Origin: Burkholderia sp. Ac-20365
GTDB taxonomy: Bacteria; Pseudomonadota; Gammaproteobacteria; Burkholderiales; Burkholderiaceae
Direction of reading: 5' to 3'
NCBI RefSeq assembly: GCF_017104715.1
Contig: NZ_JAAGPI010000009.1
Span: forward strand, 62,001 to 126,000
DNA length: 64,000 nt
Both the position numbers and the translations under genes were made by a program. Of the stretch, positions 18,510-28,713 are shown piece by piece. The notes below the pieces were generated by a model. That model made no database searches, was not told the DNA's origin, and saw only the letters and a list, made by a program, of their open reading frames with translations. Each line of letters begins with the position of its first letter. The stretch's first letter is position 1.

Positions 18510-18980
18510 TCAGCGCAAGCTCGTCAGCGACACGCCGGGCGGGACGGCCGCGGGCAACCACGCGCGGCCGACATAGCTGCGCATCTGTCCGCCCGTCTCG
18601 ACGACGACGTCCGGCTGCTCGACGCGAGACGCATGGAGCGCGCCCGTCGTATCCAGTTGGGCTGCCGCTTGCGCCTGATATCGCCTGGCATAGGGCCCAA
18701 GCAGTTGCGTGAGATCGGGCATGGTCGGGCCCTGCCATGCGCACGCGAAGATGAGGCCATCGGCGGTGGCATATTCGTTGATGGTCGTGCCGCCCGCATC
18801 GACAGTCGAGCGTACGCGGACGGTGCTTCCTGGTAACAGGCGCTGCTGCGCTGTGTCGCCCGCTTGCTGCACTGGCATCGTGCCGCCGAGTTCGGCGCGG
18901 GCGTCGCCGGCAGCGAAAATGGTCGCGCTCAACGCGAACACGGCGAGAACGATCGTCGGACGTGTATTGATGAATGACAT
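18510..18980 (-). CDS. DUF2844-family exported protein
   Basis: A 156-residue protein of unknown function with a signal peptide cleaved near GDARAELGG (about residue 27). The rest carries TTINEYATADGLIFACAWQG, characteristic of the DUF2844 family as I remember it. The start at 18980 has GGGGAG upstream. The DUF3443 gene begins 11 bp downstream on the same strand; this pairing recurs in Burkholderia genomes, suggesting a joint periplasmic or surface role. Upstream, 18981-19376 shows only a possible 28-codon reading frame that I do not call. Confidence 0.75.
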   Translation of the reverse strand: MSFINTRPTIVLAVFALSATIFAAGDARAELGGTMPVQQAGDTAQQRLLPGSTVRVRSTVDAGGTTINEYATADGLIFACAWQGPTMPDLTQLLGPYARRYQAQAAAQLDTTGALHASRVEQPDVVVETGGQMRSYVGRAWLPAAVPPGVSLTSLR

Positions 18981-19376
18981 GGTGCGGCTCCCCGTGGGCA
19001 TTCGGCCCATTTTCGAGATCGTTAATTCAAGATATCACCGGGGTTTTGAGATGCGATTCACCAACCTGAAAGGAGCGCGCAGTTATCTCAAAAGCAAGCA
19101 TGCTGATAAAGCAGATTTAGGCGCGGAAAATCAATGACATGCGGCAAGGAGCGCGGCCGGTTCTGCCGCGTGCATAAATGTGGCGAAACGTTAAAAATCC
19201 ACGCGAAATCAGGCTGATTTACCGGTGCGCCGATTCATTATGAGATGATGCGGGCGGCCTGGACGCCATGCGTCCGGCGTCGTCCAGGTTCGCGATGCGA
19301 ACCGCGCTGGCGGAACGCCGGCTGGCCCGGCTGTGTTGCGATCGAAAGCGCCAGAAAGCGTGCGGATTCCCGCTTT

Positions 19377-19406
19377 TTGCACTTCGTGTCGCCGGCCCGG
19401 TAAAAT
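19377..19406 (+). promoter_or_regulatory. Probable sigma-70 promoter of bamC
   Basis: TTGCAC (19377-19382) and TAAAAT (19401-19406) are 18 bp apart, about 60 bp before the bamC start. It suggests that bamC here has its own promoter rather than being read from an upstream dapA. Confidence 0.5.
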
Positions 19407-19466
19407 GATGGGTTAGTCCACGGACATGCCGTGGCTTCCGTGGCTTATAGGAAGGATTCCTGGAAC

Positions 19467-20702
19467 ATGACTGAACTTCGTCTCACCAAGCGGTTTGCAG
19501 CATTGCTGATGGCAGGCGGGCTGGTCGCCGGCTGCGGCACGTCGTCGCCGAGCAAGATCGACTACAAGAGCGACTCGAAATCGAAGGAAGTGTCACTCGC
19601 TGTTCCGCCGAACATGCTCGAGGAAACCTCGGACCAGCGTTCGCTGCCGCCGCAAAGCGGTCAAACCTCGCTGTCGACGCTGCAGCAGGTACAGAGCGAT
19701 GCGCCCACCGCGGGCGCGGCTGTCGCCCCCGTGGTCAACGGCATGCACATTCAGCGCGACGGCACGGAAAGCTGGCTCGTGCTCGACAACCAGAGCCCGG
19801 ACAAGGCGTGGCCGCAGATCCGCCGTTTCTGGCAGGAACAGGGTTTTCTGCTCGTCGTCGACCAGCGCGACAAGGGCGTGATGGAAACGGACTGGAACGA
19901 AACCCATCCTTCCATCAACGACGGCCTGATCCGCAGCACGCTGTCGAAGGCGATGGGCAACTCGTACGTCACGGCAGAGCGCAACAAGTACCGCACGCGT
20001 CTCGAAGCGGCGCCGAACGGCGGCACCTACGTGTTCATCAGCCAGAAGGGCCTGCGCGAAGCGCTCAGCGGCACGAACAACGACACGAGCAAGTGGGAGC
20101 CGAAGCCGAACGACCCCGCGCTCGAAACCGAATACCTGAAGCGTCTGATGGCGACGCTCGCCAGGAACGACGCAGGCACGAAGACGGCCAGCCTGTCGGA
20201 TACGGCAGCCGTTTCGCCGTCCGGCTCGCAAGCCGCGCCGAACGCGGCCGCGGGCGGCGCGAAGTCGGCGGCGGCTGCGACGGCAGCGCAGAACGTGGCG
20301 CTGGCTGCGCAACAGCCGGTGCGGGATCCTTCGTCGGCGGCGGAGACGTCGGCGCAGGCTTCGTCGACAGAACTGACGCTCGGCGAGCCGTATGACCGCG
20401 CATGGTTGCGCGTCGGTCTCGCGCTCGATCGCAGCAACTTCACCGTCGACGACCGCGATCGGACCCGCGGCCTGTACTTCGTTCGCTATGTCGATCCGAA
20501 GGACATGACGTCGGCCGAGCAGGGCTTCTGGAGCCAGGTGTTCCACGGCCGCAAGGAAAAGGTCGCCAAGCAATATCGCGTGAACGTGCGTGCGGTGACG
20601 CCGAACCAGACGCGTGTAGCCGTTGTCGACGATAAGGGCGATGTCGATTCGTCGTCGCAAGCAAAGCAGATCATGTCGCTGATGGTCGATCAGCTGCACT
20701 GA
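19467..20702 (+). CDS. bamC: Outer membrane protein assembly factor BamC
   Basis: This 411-residue lipoprotein is a subunit of the BAM complex that folds outer-membrane beta-barrels. The signal and lipobox VAGC place the lipidated cysteine at residue 23. An unstructured segment follows (residues 25-100), then two helix-grip domains typical of NlpB/DapX: one near WLVLDNQSPDKAWPQIRRFW and one near YDRAWLRVGLALDR, separated by an Ala-rich linker. An AGGAAGGA ribosome-binding site supports the start. It is somewhat longer than E. coli BamC because of the linker. Unusually, no dapA gene lies upstream. A strong terminator follows. Confidence 0.9.
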   Translation: MTELRLTKRFAALLMAGGLVAGCGTSSPSKIDYKSDSKSKEVSLAVPPNMLEETSDQRSLPPQSGQTSLSTLQQVQSDAPTAGAAVAPVVNGMHIQRDGTESWLVLDNQSPDKAWPQIRRFWQEQGFLLVVDQRDKGVMETDWNETHPSINDGLIRSTLSKAMGNSYVTAERNKYRTRLEAAPNGGTYVFISQKGLREALSGTNNDTSKWEPKPNDPALETEYLKRLMATLARNDAGTKTASLSDTAAVSPSGSQAAPNAAAGGAKSAAAATAAQNVALAAQQPVRDPSSAAETSAQASSTELTLGEPYDRAWLRVGLALDRSNFTVDDRDRTRGLYFVRYVDPKDMTSAEQGFWSQVFHGRKEKVAKQYRVNVRAVTPNQTRVAVVDDKGDVDSSSQAKQIMSLMVDQLH

Positions 20703-20740
20703 CACCGGAGGGCCGCGCCTTGCGCGCGGCGAGCCACACG

Positions 20741-20777
20741 AGCCCGCGTGACGAGAGTCGTCACGCGGGCTTTTTTA
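20741..20777 (+). terminator. Rho-independent terminator of bamC
   Basis: A perfect 14-bp stem, AGCCCGCGTGACGA (20741-20754) and its complement (20758-20771), with the 3-nt loop GAG is followed by a run of T. It lies 38 bp after bamC. Confidence 0.95.
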
Positions 20778-20883
20778 TCGCCGTTGTGTTGCGCTTCGGC
20801 GGAATCCTCTAGCGGATGTGAAGCGTGCGTGCATGCGTTTTGCTCAGCCGTCGATCGGTCCAACCATCGCGAGGAGACCGGCC

Positions 20884-21030
20884 ATGTTCGACGTCATACC
20901 GTACTGGATGTGGGTTGTGAGCCTGATCGTGCTCGCCGTGATGTGCGGCGTTGCGCTGTCGTCCGATGCGCCGAGGTATCGGGCCGTGCGTGCGCGGCGC
21001 CATCAGCACGAGTCCCGCAGGCTACGCTGA
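20884..21030 (+). CDS. Possible small single-pass membrane protein
   Basis: A 48-codon frame starting with ATG eight bases after AGGAG. It encodes one clear hydrophobic segment (residues 8-27, around WMWVVSLIVLAVMCGVAL) and a short arginine-rich tail, the usual make-up of bacterial single-pass miniproteins with the tail in the cytoplasm. It lies between the bamC terminator and a second terminator at 21.4 kb. No family is recognised; support is the ribosome-binding site and the membrane segment. Confidence 0.45.
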   Translation: MFDVIPYWMWVVSLIVLAVMCGVALSSDAPRYRAVRARRHQHESRRLR

Positions 21031-21360
21031 TCGATGTTCACGTCGGGCCGCGCTCCCGCCGCGGCCCGCGCGTAACGTGACGTTACGCCGTAACACCCGC
21101 TCCATGCAGCGACTCCAGATTCCGCCTTTCGCCTTTCCCCACGTCAAATCAAGCACTTGCGCTACGCAAGCCACGGCGGGCAATGTTGGCACGCTAGCTG
21201 CTTTTAACTGTCCCGAAATTCACGGAACTGGCCGCACAACCTGATTCAGCCTGTGTTTGCGGGATATCGAGCGTCAACCTGGCGGCGCGTGCTTCAGTTG
21301 TGGCTGTTCTGATATTCGCGGGATCTGGACGGGCGCCTGGCGGCGACCGTCACGGTGGCC

Positions 21361-21427
21361 CCGTCGCCTATCCTCGTAGGGCGACGGTTTCGCCCGCGCT
21401 CCAGGCTTGGAGCGCGGGCGATTTTTT
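21361..21427 (+). terminator. Strong plus-strand terminator with preceding hairpin
   Basis: A 13-bp perfect stem (CGCCCGCGCTCCA at 21391-21403, complement at 21408-21420) with a 4-nt loop is followed by ATTTTTTTG. Just before it, CCGTCGCC and GGCGACGG (21361-21388) form an 8-bp hairpin. The T run is on the plus strand, so it does not serve the minus-strand gene at 21.5 kb. From 21031 to 21360 no gene is visible; the terminator implies a plus-strand transcript ending here, either from the small membrane protein or an unrecognised small RNA. Confidence 0.8.
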
Positions 21428-21494
21428 TGTGCTGCGGATTTATGTGTCTGTTGCCTCGCCGATAGCTGTCCGCGGCAACAGGCAGCGTGACGAA

Positions 21495-22427
21495 TCAGCA
21501 ACGCTCGCGCACGCCGCGTCCACCGAAGCCCGGAATGCGCTTGATCACGCCCGTCGCGAGCGCGGTGCCGACGAGAATCACCGCGCAGCCTTGGACCATG
21601 CCCATCGACACGCGCTCGCCGAGAAAGAGCGCGCCCCACAGGATGCCGAAGATCGGGATGACGAAGGTCACCGTGATCGCGCGCGCGGGGCCGGCCACGG
21701 CGATCAGGTGGAAGAACAGCAGATAGGCGATGCCCGTGCATGCGATACCCATCGCGATCACCGAGCCCCACGCCTTCGTCGACGGCGCAACGGTGGGCCA
21801 TGACGACGCGGCGAGCGGCAACAGTACGATGGTCGCGCCGATCATCGTGCCCGTCGCGACGGTGAGCGCGTCGACGCCCATCAGATGCTTTTTCGTGTAG
21901 CTGGCGGCAATGCCGTACAGGAGCGTCGCGCCGAGCGCGGCGGCGGCAGCAAGCGCCGTCGTGGTCGGCGAGACGTTGGTGCCGCTCGGCGCGGCGATCT
22001 GATCCCATACGAGCATCAGCACGCCCGCGAAGCCGATCACGAGACCGATGCTACGCAGCGCGCTCAGCCGGTCCTTGAGCCAGACGAAGGCAACGAGCGC
22101 GCCCCATAGGGGCGTGGTTGCGTTGATCACCGACGTCACGCCCGCCGACAGCGTGATTTCCGCGTACGCGAACAGGCAGAACGGTGCAGCCGAATTGAGA
22201 ATGCCGACCACGAGCAATGGCAGCGCGCGGGTGCGCATGGTTGCCGCCGACTCGCGCAGCGGGCGCCGTGCGACGAGTACGATCAGCAGGAACAGCGCGC
22301 CGATGCCGACGCGCAGCGCCATCAATGGCGCGACGCCGAAGTCGCTCACGCCGACGCGTATGAACAGGAACGACGCGCCCCAGAGCGCGGCGAGGATCAG
22401 AAGCTGTAAGACGTTGACTGGATTCAT
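21495..22427 (-). CDS. EamA/DMT-family transporter
   Basis: A 310-residue drug/metabolite-type exporter with two tandem EamA repeats. The first begins LILAALWGASFLFIRVGV, the second ALGATLLYGIAASYTKK, together giving ten predicted membrane helices. The start at 22427 (MNPVNVLQLL) is preferred because the protein then begins directly at the first helix. The substrate is unknown; family members export amino acids, metabolites or drugs. It is monocistronic, with lactate permease upstream on the same strand ending 170 bp away. Confidence 0.85.
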   Translation of the reverse strand: MNPVNVLQLLILAALWGASFLFIRVGVSDFGVAPLMALRVGIGALFLLIVLVARRPLRESAATMRTRALPLLVVGILNSAAPFCLFAYAEITLSAGVTSVINATTPLWGALVAFVWLKDRLSALRSIGLVIGFAGVLMLVWDQIAAPSGTNVSPTTTALAAAAALGATLLYGIAASYTKKHLMGVDALTVATGTMIGATIVLLPLAASSWPTVAPSTKAWGSVIAMGIACTGIAYLLFFHLIAVAGPARAITVTFVIPIFGILWGALFLGERVSMGMVQGCAVILVGTALATGVIKRIPGFGGRGVRERC

Positions 22428-22597
22428 CGTGAGAGTGTCGCGCGCAGTTGAGTCGCGATGCGTAGGCATGTTAACACCGGCCTTACGCCCAACGTTTCAC
22501 GATGAGATGAAACAGCAAGAATCGACAATCCGGCTTCGGGAGGCTGGGCTAAACGCGCGGGCGCGAAGGGTCCCGCCCGCGTTCGAATGGAGACGCG

Positions 22598-24196
22598 TCA
22601 ATGCGGAATCATCCATTGCAGCACGTTCTGCTGCAGCCAGACGAGAATGCCGAGCAGCACCGTCAGCAGGATCGAATGCTTGAAAGTCTTCGCGAACACG
22701 TAGCCTTCCTTGCCTTTGAGATCGGTCGTCGCGACGCCCGTCGAGATGTTCTGCGGCGAGATCATCTTGCCCATCACACCGCCCGACGAGTTGGTCGCGG
22801 CCATCAGCACCGGGTTCAGGTTCAGCTGGTTGGCGGCGACCACCTGCAGGTTGCCGAACAACGCATTGCCCGACGTGTCGCTGCCCGACAGGAAAACCGC
22901 CACCCAGCCGAGGAACGCCGACACCAGCGGAAAGAACGCGCCGACGGACGCCACGCCGAGACCGAGCGTGTAGTTCATTCCCGAGTAGTTCATCAGGTAC
23001 GCAAGGCCGACGATCGTCGCCACGGTCAGAATGGCGATGCGCGTCTGTACCCAGGTATCGGCGATCGCGCGTCCGAAGTCGGACGGTTTCAGGCCGACCA
23101 CGAAGGCCGTGATGATGGCCGCGACGAGGATCGCCGTGCCGGTGGCGAGCGGCTGGAAGTCCCAGATCGCGCCATACGGCGTGTTGTACAGCGTGATGAA
23201 GACGGCTTTGTCGAGACCGGGCCATGGCACTTTTACGTCGCCGATCAGGAAGATCTTCGCGATCGTCCAGATGATCACCACCGCCGACACGATCAGCCAC
23301 GGATACCAACCTTGCGTACCCGTAATCTTGCCGCGCGTCTCGTTCACGCGATCGACGTTGATGGCGAAGGCGGGATCGGTGGCGGGGCGCCACACGCGCA
23401 GGAAGGCAATTGTCAGGATCAGCGAAACGAGCGACGACAGCACGTCCGTCAGGCTGTAATTGATGAAGTTCGACGTGACGAACTGCGTGAGCGCGAAGCT
23501 GCCGCCCGACACCAGCAGCACGGGCCACACGCGCAGCATGTTGCGAAAGCCGGCGTACACGCCGATCACGTAGAACGGCAGCAGCAGCGCGAAGAACGGC
23601 AACTGGCGGCCGACCATCTTGGCGAGGGCATCGGTTGGTAAATGTGTGACGGCACCGAGCACCGTGATCGGTACGCCGAGTGCGCCGAACGCGACGGGCG
23701 CCGTGTTGAAGATCAGCGTGAAGGTGAGCGCTTCGAGCGTCGGGAAACCGAGCAGTATCAGCAGCGAACTGGTGATCGCGATCGGCGTACCGAAGCCAGA
23801 GATGCCTTCGAACAGGGCGCCAAACGAAAAGCCGATCACGACGAGCACGATGCGGCGGTCGTTCGGCAGATTGTCGATCATCCACATGCGGAAGGCAGCG
23901 AAGCGGCCCGAGTACCGCGCGATGTTGTAGAGCAGGATCGCCGTGACGACGATCCACATCACGGGCCAGCAGGCGAACACCGCGCCCGCCGCGACGGAAT
24001 CGAGCGCGAGGCCGACCGGAAAATGCCAGCCGAGAATGGCGATCAGCAGGCCGACGACGAGACCGGCCAGCGACGCCTGCCACGCCGGGCGGCGCGCCCA
24101 GCCAAGCAGAACGAGTACGACCAGAATGGGCAATGCAGCAACAATGAACGATGGCAACAGCGAGTCGCCGATGGGAGTCAATAGCTGGTGAAACAT
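22598..24196 (-). CDS. lctP: L-lactate permease, LctP family
   Basis: A 532-residue lactate/glycolate:proton symporter with about twelve to fourteen hydrophobic segments. Family landmarks include FEGISGFGTPIAITSSLL, NTAPVAFGALG and near the C-terminus LSGSDTSGNALFGNLQ and NSSGGVMGKMISPQN. The start at 24196 gives MFHQLLTPIGDSLLPS, the usual N-terminus. The preceding 303 bp hold an inverted repeat resembling an LldR-type operator. No lactate dehydrogenase or LldR gene is adjacent in this window, so the transporter appears detached from the lld operon. Confidence 0.92.
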   Translation of the reverse strand: MFHQLLTPIGDSLLPSFIVAALPILVVLVLLGWARRPAWQASLAGLVVGLLIAILGWHFPVGLALDSVAAGAVFACWPVMWIVVTAILLYNIARYSGRFAAFRMWMIDNLPNDRRIVLVVIGFSFGALFEGISGFGTPIAITSSLLILLGFPTLEALTFTLIFNTAPVAFGALGVPITVLGAVTHLPTDALAKMVGRQLPFFALLLPFYVIGVYAGFRNMLRVWPVLLVSGGSFALTQFVTSNFINYSLTDVLSSLVSLILTIAFLRVWRPATDPAFAINVDRVNETRGKITGTQGWYPWLIVSAVVIIWTIAKIFLIGDVKVPWPGLDKAVFITLYNTPYGAIWDFQPLATGTAILVAAIITAFVVGLKPSDFGRAIADTWVQTRIAILTVATIVGLAYLMNYSGMNYTLGLGVASVGAFFPLVSAFLGWVAVFLSGSDTSGNALFGNLQVVAANQLNLNPVLMAATNSSGGVMGKMISPQNISTGVATTDLKGKEGYVFAKTFKHSILLTVLLGILVWLQQNVLQWMIPH

Positions 24197-24336
24197 CACG
24201 TCTCCATCATTGTTGTTCGATTCGACGCGAAGACTGCTCCTACGCGGCGAAGCGGCAGGGCTGGACGGATGAAGGCGGCGACGGGCGCGGGTAGGGAACC
24301 GGACTGCGCGAGACGCCGGATCACGCAATTAAACAG

Positions 24337-24347
24337 TTGTTGCACAA
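24337..24347 (-). promoter_or_regulatory. Putative LldR/FadR-subfamily operator upstream of lctP
   Basis: TTGTTGCACAA (24337-24347), extended to GTTGTT-GCACA-AACAAC, fits the TNGTNNNACNA pattern described for LldR-type GntR regulators. It lies about 140 bp upstream of the lctP start codon. The match is by eye, and no LldR gene is in view. The rest of 24197-24499 shows nothing I can name. Confidence 0.45.
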
Positions 24348-24499
24348 ACAACCGCCAGCATAGAACGCTGGCGATCTGAGTCAAGCAGGGAAAACGCAGG
24401 AACCCATTGTGGGAATAGATGCGGGTTCTGATTCGTAGCACGCGTGGCACGCGGGCGATGCTGCATCGTCCGCGCTGCGTCTTTCGTTAAGGTAATCGG

Positions 24500-25138
24500 T
24501 CAGTGTGAGCGCCCATGGCCGCCGCTCGCCCATGTGTGGCCGCCGCCCCATCCTCCGCCGTGATAGCCGCCACCCCATCCGCCGCCGTGATAGCCGCCAC
24601 CCCATCCTCCGCCGTGATAGCCGCCACCCCATCCGCCGCCATGGTAGCCGCCGCCCCAGTAACCGTGATGTCCCCAGTAGCCATAATGGCCGCCGCAGCA
24701 GCCGCCCCAATAACCGAAGCTCAATGAAATCGATGGTCCCCACCAGCCTGGCCAGCCGTAATACGGATAGCCGTATGGATAGACGGGATACGCGACGGGG
24801 TAATACGCGGGGGCAGCGGCATAGACGGGGGCGGCATCGTAGTAGCCTGGCGGCAACGCCGGGGTAGCCGCGCCGTTGGCCGGCATCGTGAATTGCGTCT
24901 GTGCGGACGATTGCGCGACGTCGTAGGGAACGTCGGACGTACCGTTGGGGCCGACGGGTATTTCTTGCTGCGTCGCCGCAGTCGGCACTGCGGAATAGCC
25001 CGCAGGATAGCCTGAATAATATCCGTAACCGGGATAGTAGCCGTACGGCGCGTAGTAATAGCAGCCGGACAGCACGCCCGACAATGCCAGCGCTGCAACG
25101 GCGCGAGTGGTGCGCAGCGTTGCATCGAGCGGATTCAT
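24500..25138 (-). CDS. Gly/Tyr/His-rich lipoprotein with nonapeptide repeats
   Basis: A 212-residue lipoprotein of unknown function. A GAGGAG ribosome-binding site precedes MNPLDATLRT, and the lipobox VLSGC gives lipidated Cys26, directly followed by a tyrosine-rich stretch. The middle is Pro/Ala/Tyr-rich. The C-terminal third is almost only Gly, Tyr, His and Trp, including four perfect copies of GGGYHGGGW at residues 162-197. Such aromatic/glycine segments are flexible and may bind polysaccharide or metals through the histidines, but I can assign no function. It is far from average composition. Confidence 0.7.
   Translation of the reverse strand: MNPLDATLRTTRAVAALALSGVLSGCYYYAPYGYYPGYGYYSGYPAGYSAVPTAATQQEIPVGPNGTSDVPYDVAQSSAQTQFTMPANGAATPALPPGYYDAAPVYAAAPAYYPVAYPVYPYGYPYYGWPGWWGPSISLSFGYWGGCCGGHYGYWGHHGYWGGGYHGGGWGGGYHGGGWGGGYHGGGWGGGYHGGGWGGGHTWASGGHGRSH
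24548..24655. repeat. Four 27-bp tandem repeats inside the lipoprotein gene
   Basis: Four head-to-tail 27-bp units (108 bp) encode GGGYHGGGW four times. Copies differ by only single, mostly synonymous bases. Unit number could change by slipped replication without breaking the frame, so the length of the C-terminal domain may vary between strains. Confidence 0.85.
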
Positions 25139-25458
25139 GACGTGCTCCTCGTGAACTTACGGTGCCTGATCTAGCGCGCCGTATTCAAGAAGCTTACGTC
25201 AGCGTTTCGACGTGCATGACACAAAGTGGTAACCGCTTATTTCATGCACGATCAGCAACAGGACACGTCCGGCGCGTCCATGCGCGCCGGACTCTGTCCA
25301 TCTCCCTTCGGCTTTCGAAACGCGAGCCTGCGACTGTCTGCAACTTCGCCGGCGCATGATTCGAAGCCGTTTGCCTGCATCGCCTTCGACGGCGATTTGT
25401 TGTATTCCGTATTGCGCGTTTCGCGTGCGCATTGATACATCTGGTTCTTGCCGGCGGC
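25139..25458. other. Intergenic gap without recognised gene
   Basis: 320 bp between the 5' end of the Gly/Tyr/His-rich lipoprotein gene and the 3' end of the glycine-zipper lipoprotein gene. It must contain the promoter of the former. I see no convincing reading frame, hairpin terminator or operator. Confidence 0.5.
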
Positions 25459-25671
25459 TTACTTGCCCACCTGATTACCGATCACGCCGCCGACGGCCGC
25501 GCCACCGAGCGTTGACAGCGCGCTGCCGCCAAGTGCCGCACCCGCTGCACCGCCCACGCCCGCGCCGATTGCCGTATCGCGTTGCCGCGTGGTCATGCCG
25601 TCACACGCGGAGAGACTTGCTACCACGGCTACGAGCGCAGCCAGCGCGCCGATTCGATGGAAGGTTTTCAT
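25459..25671 (-). CDS. Glycine-zipper lipoprotein (OsmB/SlyB-like)
   Basis: A 70-residue lipoprotein. After MKTFHRIGALAAL comes the lipobox SLSAC (Cys23). The rest is a glycine-zipper segment (IGAGVGGAAGAALGGSAL and GGAAVGGVIGNQVGK) in which glycine recurs every fourth residue, a pattern used to pack helices in membranes. Related small lipoproteins such as OsmB are induced by osmotic or envelope stress. GGGAGA precedes the start. Repeat-element copy 1 begins 190 bp upstream of its start codon, so part of its promoter region borders that element. Confidence 0.75.
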   Translation of the reverse strand: MKTFHRIGALAALVAVVASLSACDGMTTRQRDTAIGAGVGGAAGAALGGSALSTLGGAAVGGVIGNQVGK

Positions 25672-25861
25672 GATTGTGTCTCCCTTTTCTCCCTGATGTT
25701 CCTGTTGATAGGGTTCGCAAGTTGCGCTCCCGATCTGTGGTGATTCGATGGTATCGCCGCAGGCCGTTTCTGTTTGTGTGGGCTTGTCAGGAAAGTGTCG
25801 GTTTGGTAATTAAATGTATCGGTGAGGTTTTGGTTTGGTTTTGGTTTGGTTTTTGGCTTTT

Positions 25862-26599
25862 GGTTTGTCTTGCGACGCTGGGGGAGGTTTGCCTGGTTTT
25901 GCGTTGGCATCCGCGTTATGTTTTGCCTGGTTCACGCGTTGCCCCTGTGCGGGGCGGCACTTACTTTCTTTGCCGCCGCAAAGAAAGTAAGCAAAGAAAG
26001 CGGGCTAACACCGCCCGTTCTTGACCTCCGCCTGAGGGCCCCCAACCGGTCCTCCGCTTCAAACGGCAACCTCTCAGTCCCCGCTCGTTGCCCGCGCTTC
26101 GAATCAACGCCTGACCTACTTCAACCACCCGTAGCGCAGCCAGCGGCAGCGAATGGTTACGGCCGCCCAGGTGGCAAACTGTGTGTAGGTCGTAGTACTT
26201 CACGCGTCGGCGCCCTTACGACACCGATCGTGTTTTTCAGTCCGGAGTGAATGCGTGTACGGCGCGAAAGCCGACACACAGTTTGCCGCCATAGAACGTG
26301 GGAGATTTGGTCGCGCGTGTGGTGACGCGGGAGTGTGAAGCGGGTGAGGCGCTCGATAAGAGCGTTGGCAACGGGCAGTGAAAGGCAGGTTGCCGTTTGA
26401 AGCGGAGGACCCGTTGGGGGCCCTCAGGCGGTGGTCAAGAAGGGGCGGTGTTCAGCGGCTTTCTTTTGCCTACTTTTCTTTGCCGCGGCAAAGAAAAGTA
26501 GGTGCCGCCCCGCACAGGGGCAACGCTAGCAAACCAGATACATCGCGCGGATGCCATCGCAAAACCAGGCAAACCAAACCAACGTCGCAAGACAAAACC
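25862..26599. repeat. Composite inverted-repeat element, copy 1 (A-to-B on plus strand)
   Basis: About 738 bp bounded by outer inverted ends (GGTTTGTCTTGCGACGCTG at 25862-25880; complement-like AACGTCGCAAGACAAAACC at 26581-26599). Inside are a GCCCCTGTGCGGGGC mini-hairpin, the A hairpin (32 bp, 25960-25991, arms CTTACTTTCTTTGC), an inner inverted pair GGCAAACTGTGTGT (26172-26185) and ACACACAGTTTGCC (26274-26287), the B hairpin (32-bp perfect palindrome, 26470-26501, arm CTACTTTTCTTTGCCG), and the mirrored mini-hairpin. A-to-B outer distance is 542 bp. It fills the space between thiC (3' end) and the glycine-zipper gene (5' end). Reading frames through it look like translated hairpins, not proteins. 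Outer bounds are approximate. Confidence 0.85.
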
Positions 26600-26653
26600 A
26601 AAAAACAGCGCACCGCGAGCAAAACCATCCCACCCCCAGCGCACCCCTGCGCG

Positions 26654-28585
<1,932 letters not shown>

Positions 28586-28713
28586 GCGTCTCTCCATGCA
28601 ATTGTGGGGCGTTACAGCTACGCAGGAGAACGAGACGGCGCGACAAGACGGGGAAGTGGACCGGGTTCGCGTGAGGAGGGTGAGGCGGTACGACAGGTGA
28701 AGCGGCGAGCCCG

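Noticed and set aside
19051..19137. 28-codon frame upstream of bamC
   Set aside because: There is no ribosome-binding site at a suitable distance and no membrane or domain signal; too short to support.
24548..24655. Regularly spaced repeats as a CRISPR array
   Set aside because: The 27-bp units are directly adjacent with no spacers and keep an open frame encoding GGGYHGGGW; they are protein-coding tandem repeats.
25822..26250. Reading frame of 142 codons across repeat copy 1 (and similar ones in copies 2-4)
   Set aside because: The frame reads through hairpins in whichever orientation is chosen, differs between copies, and has no signal of a folded protein. These are shadows of the repeat element.
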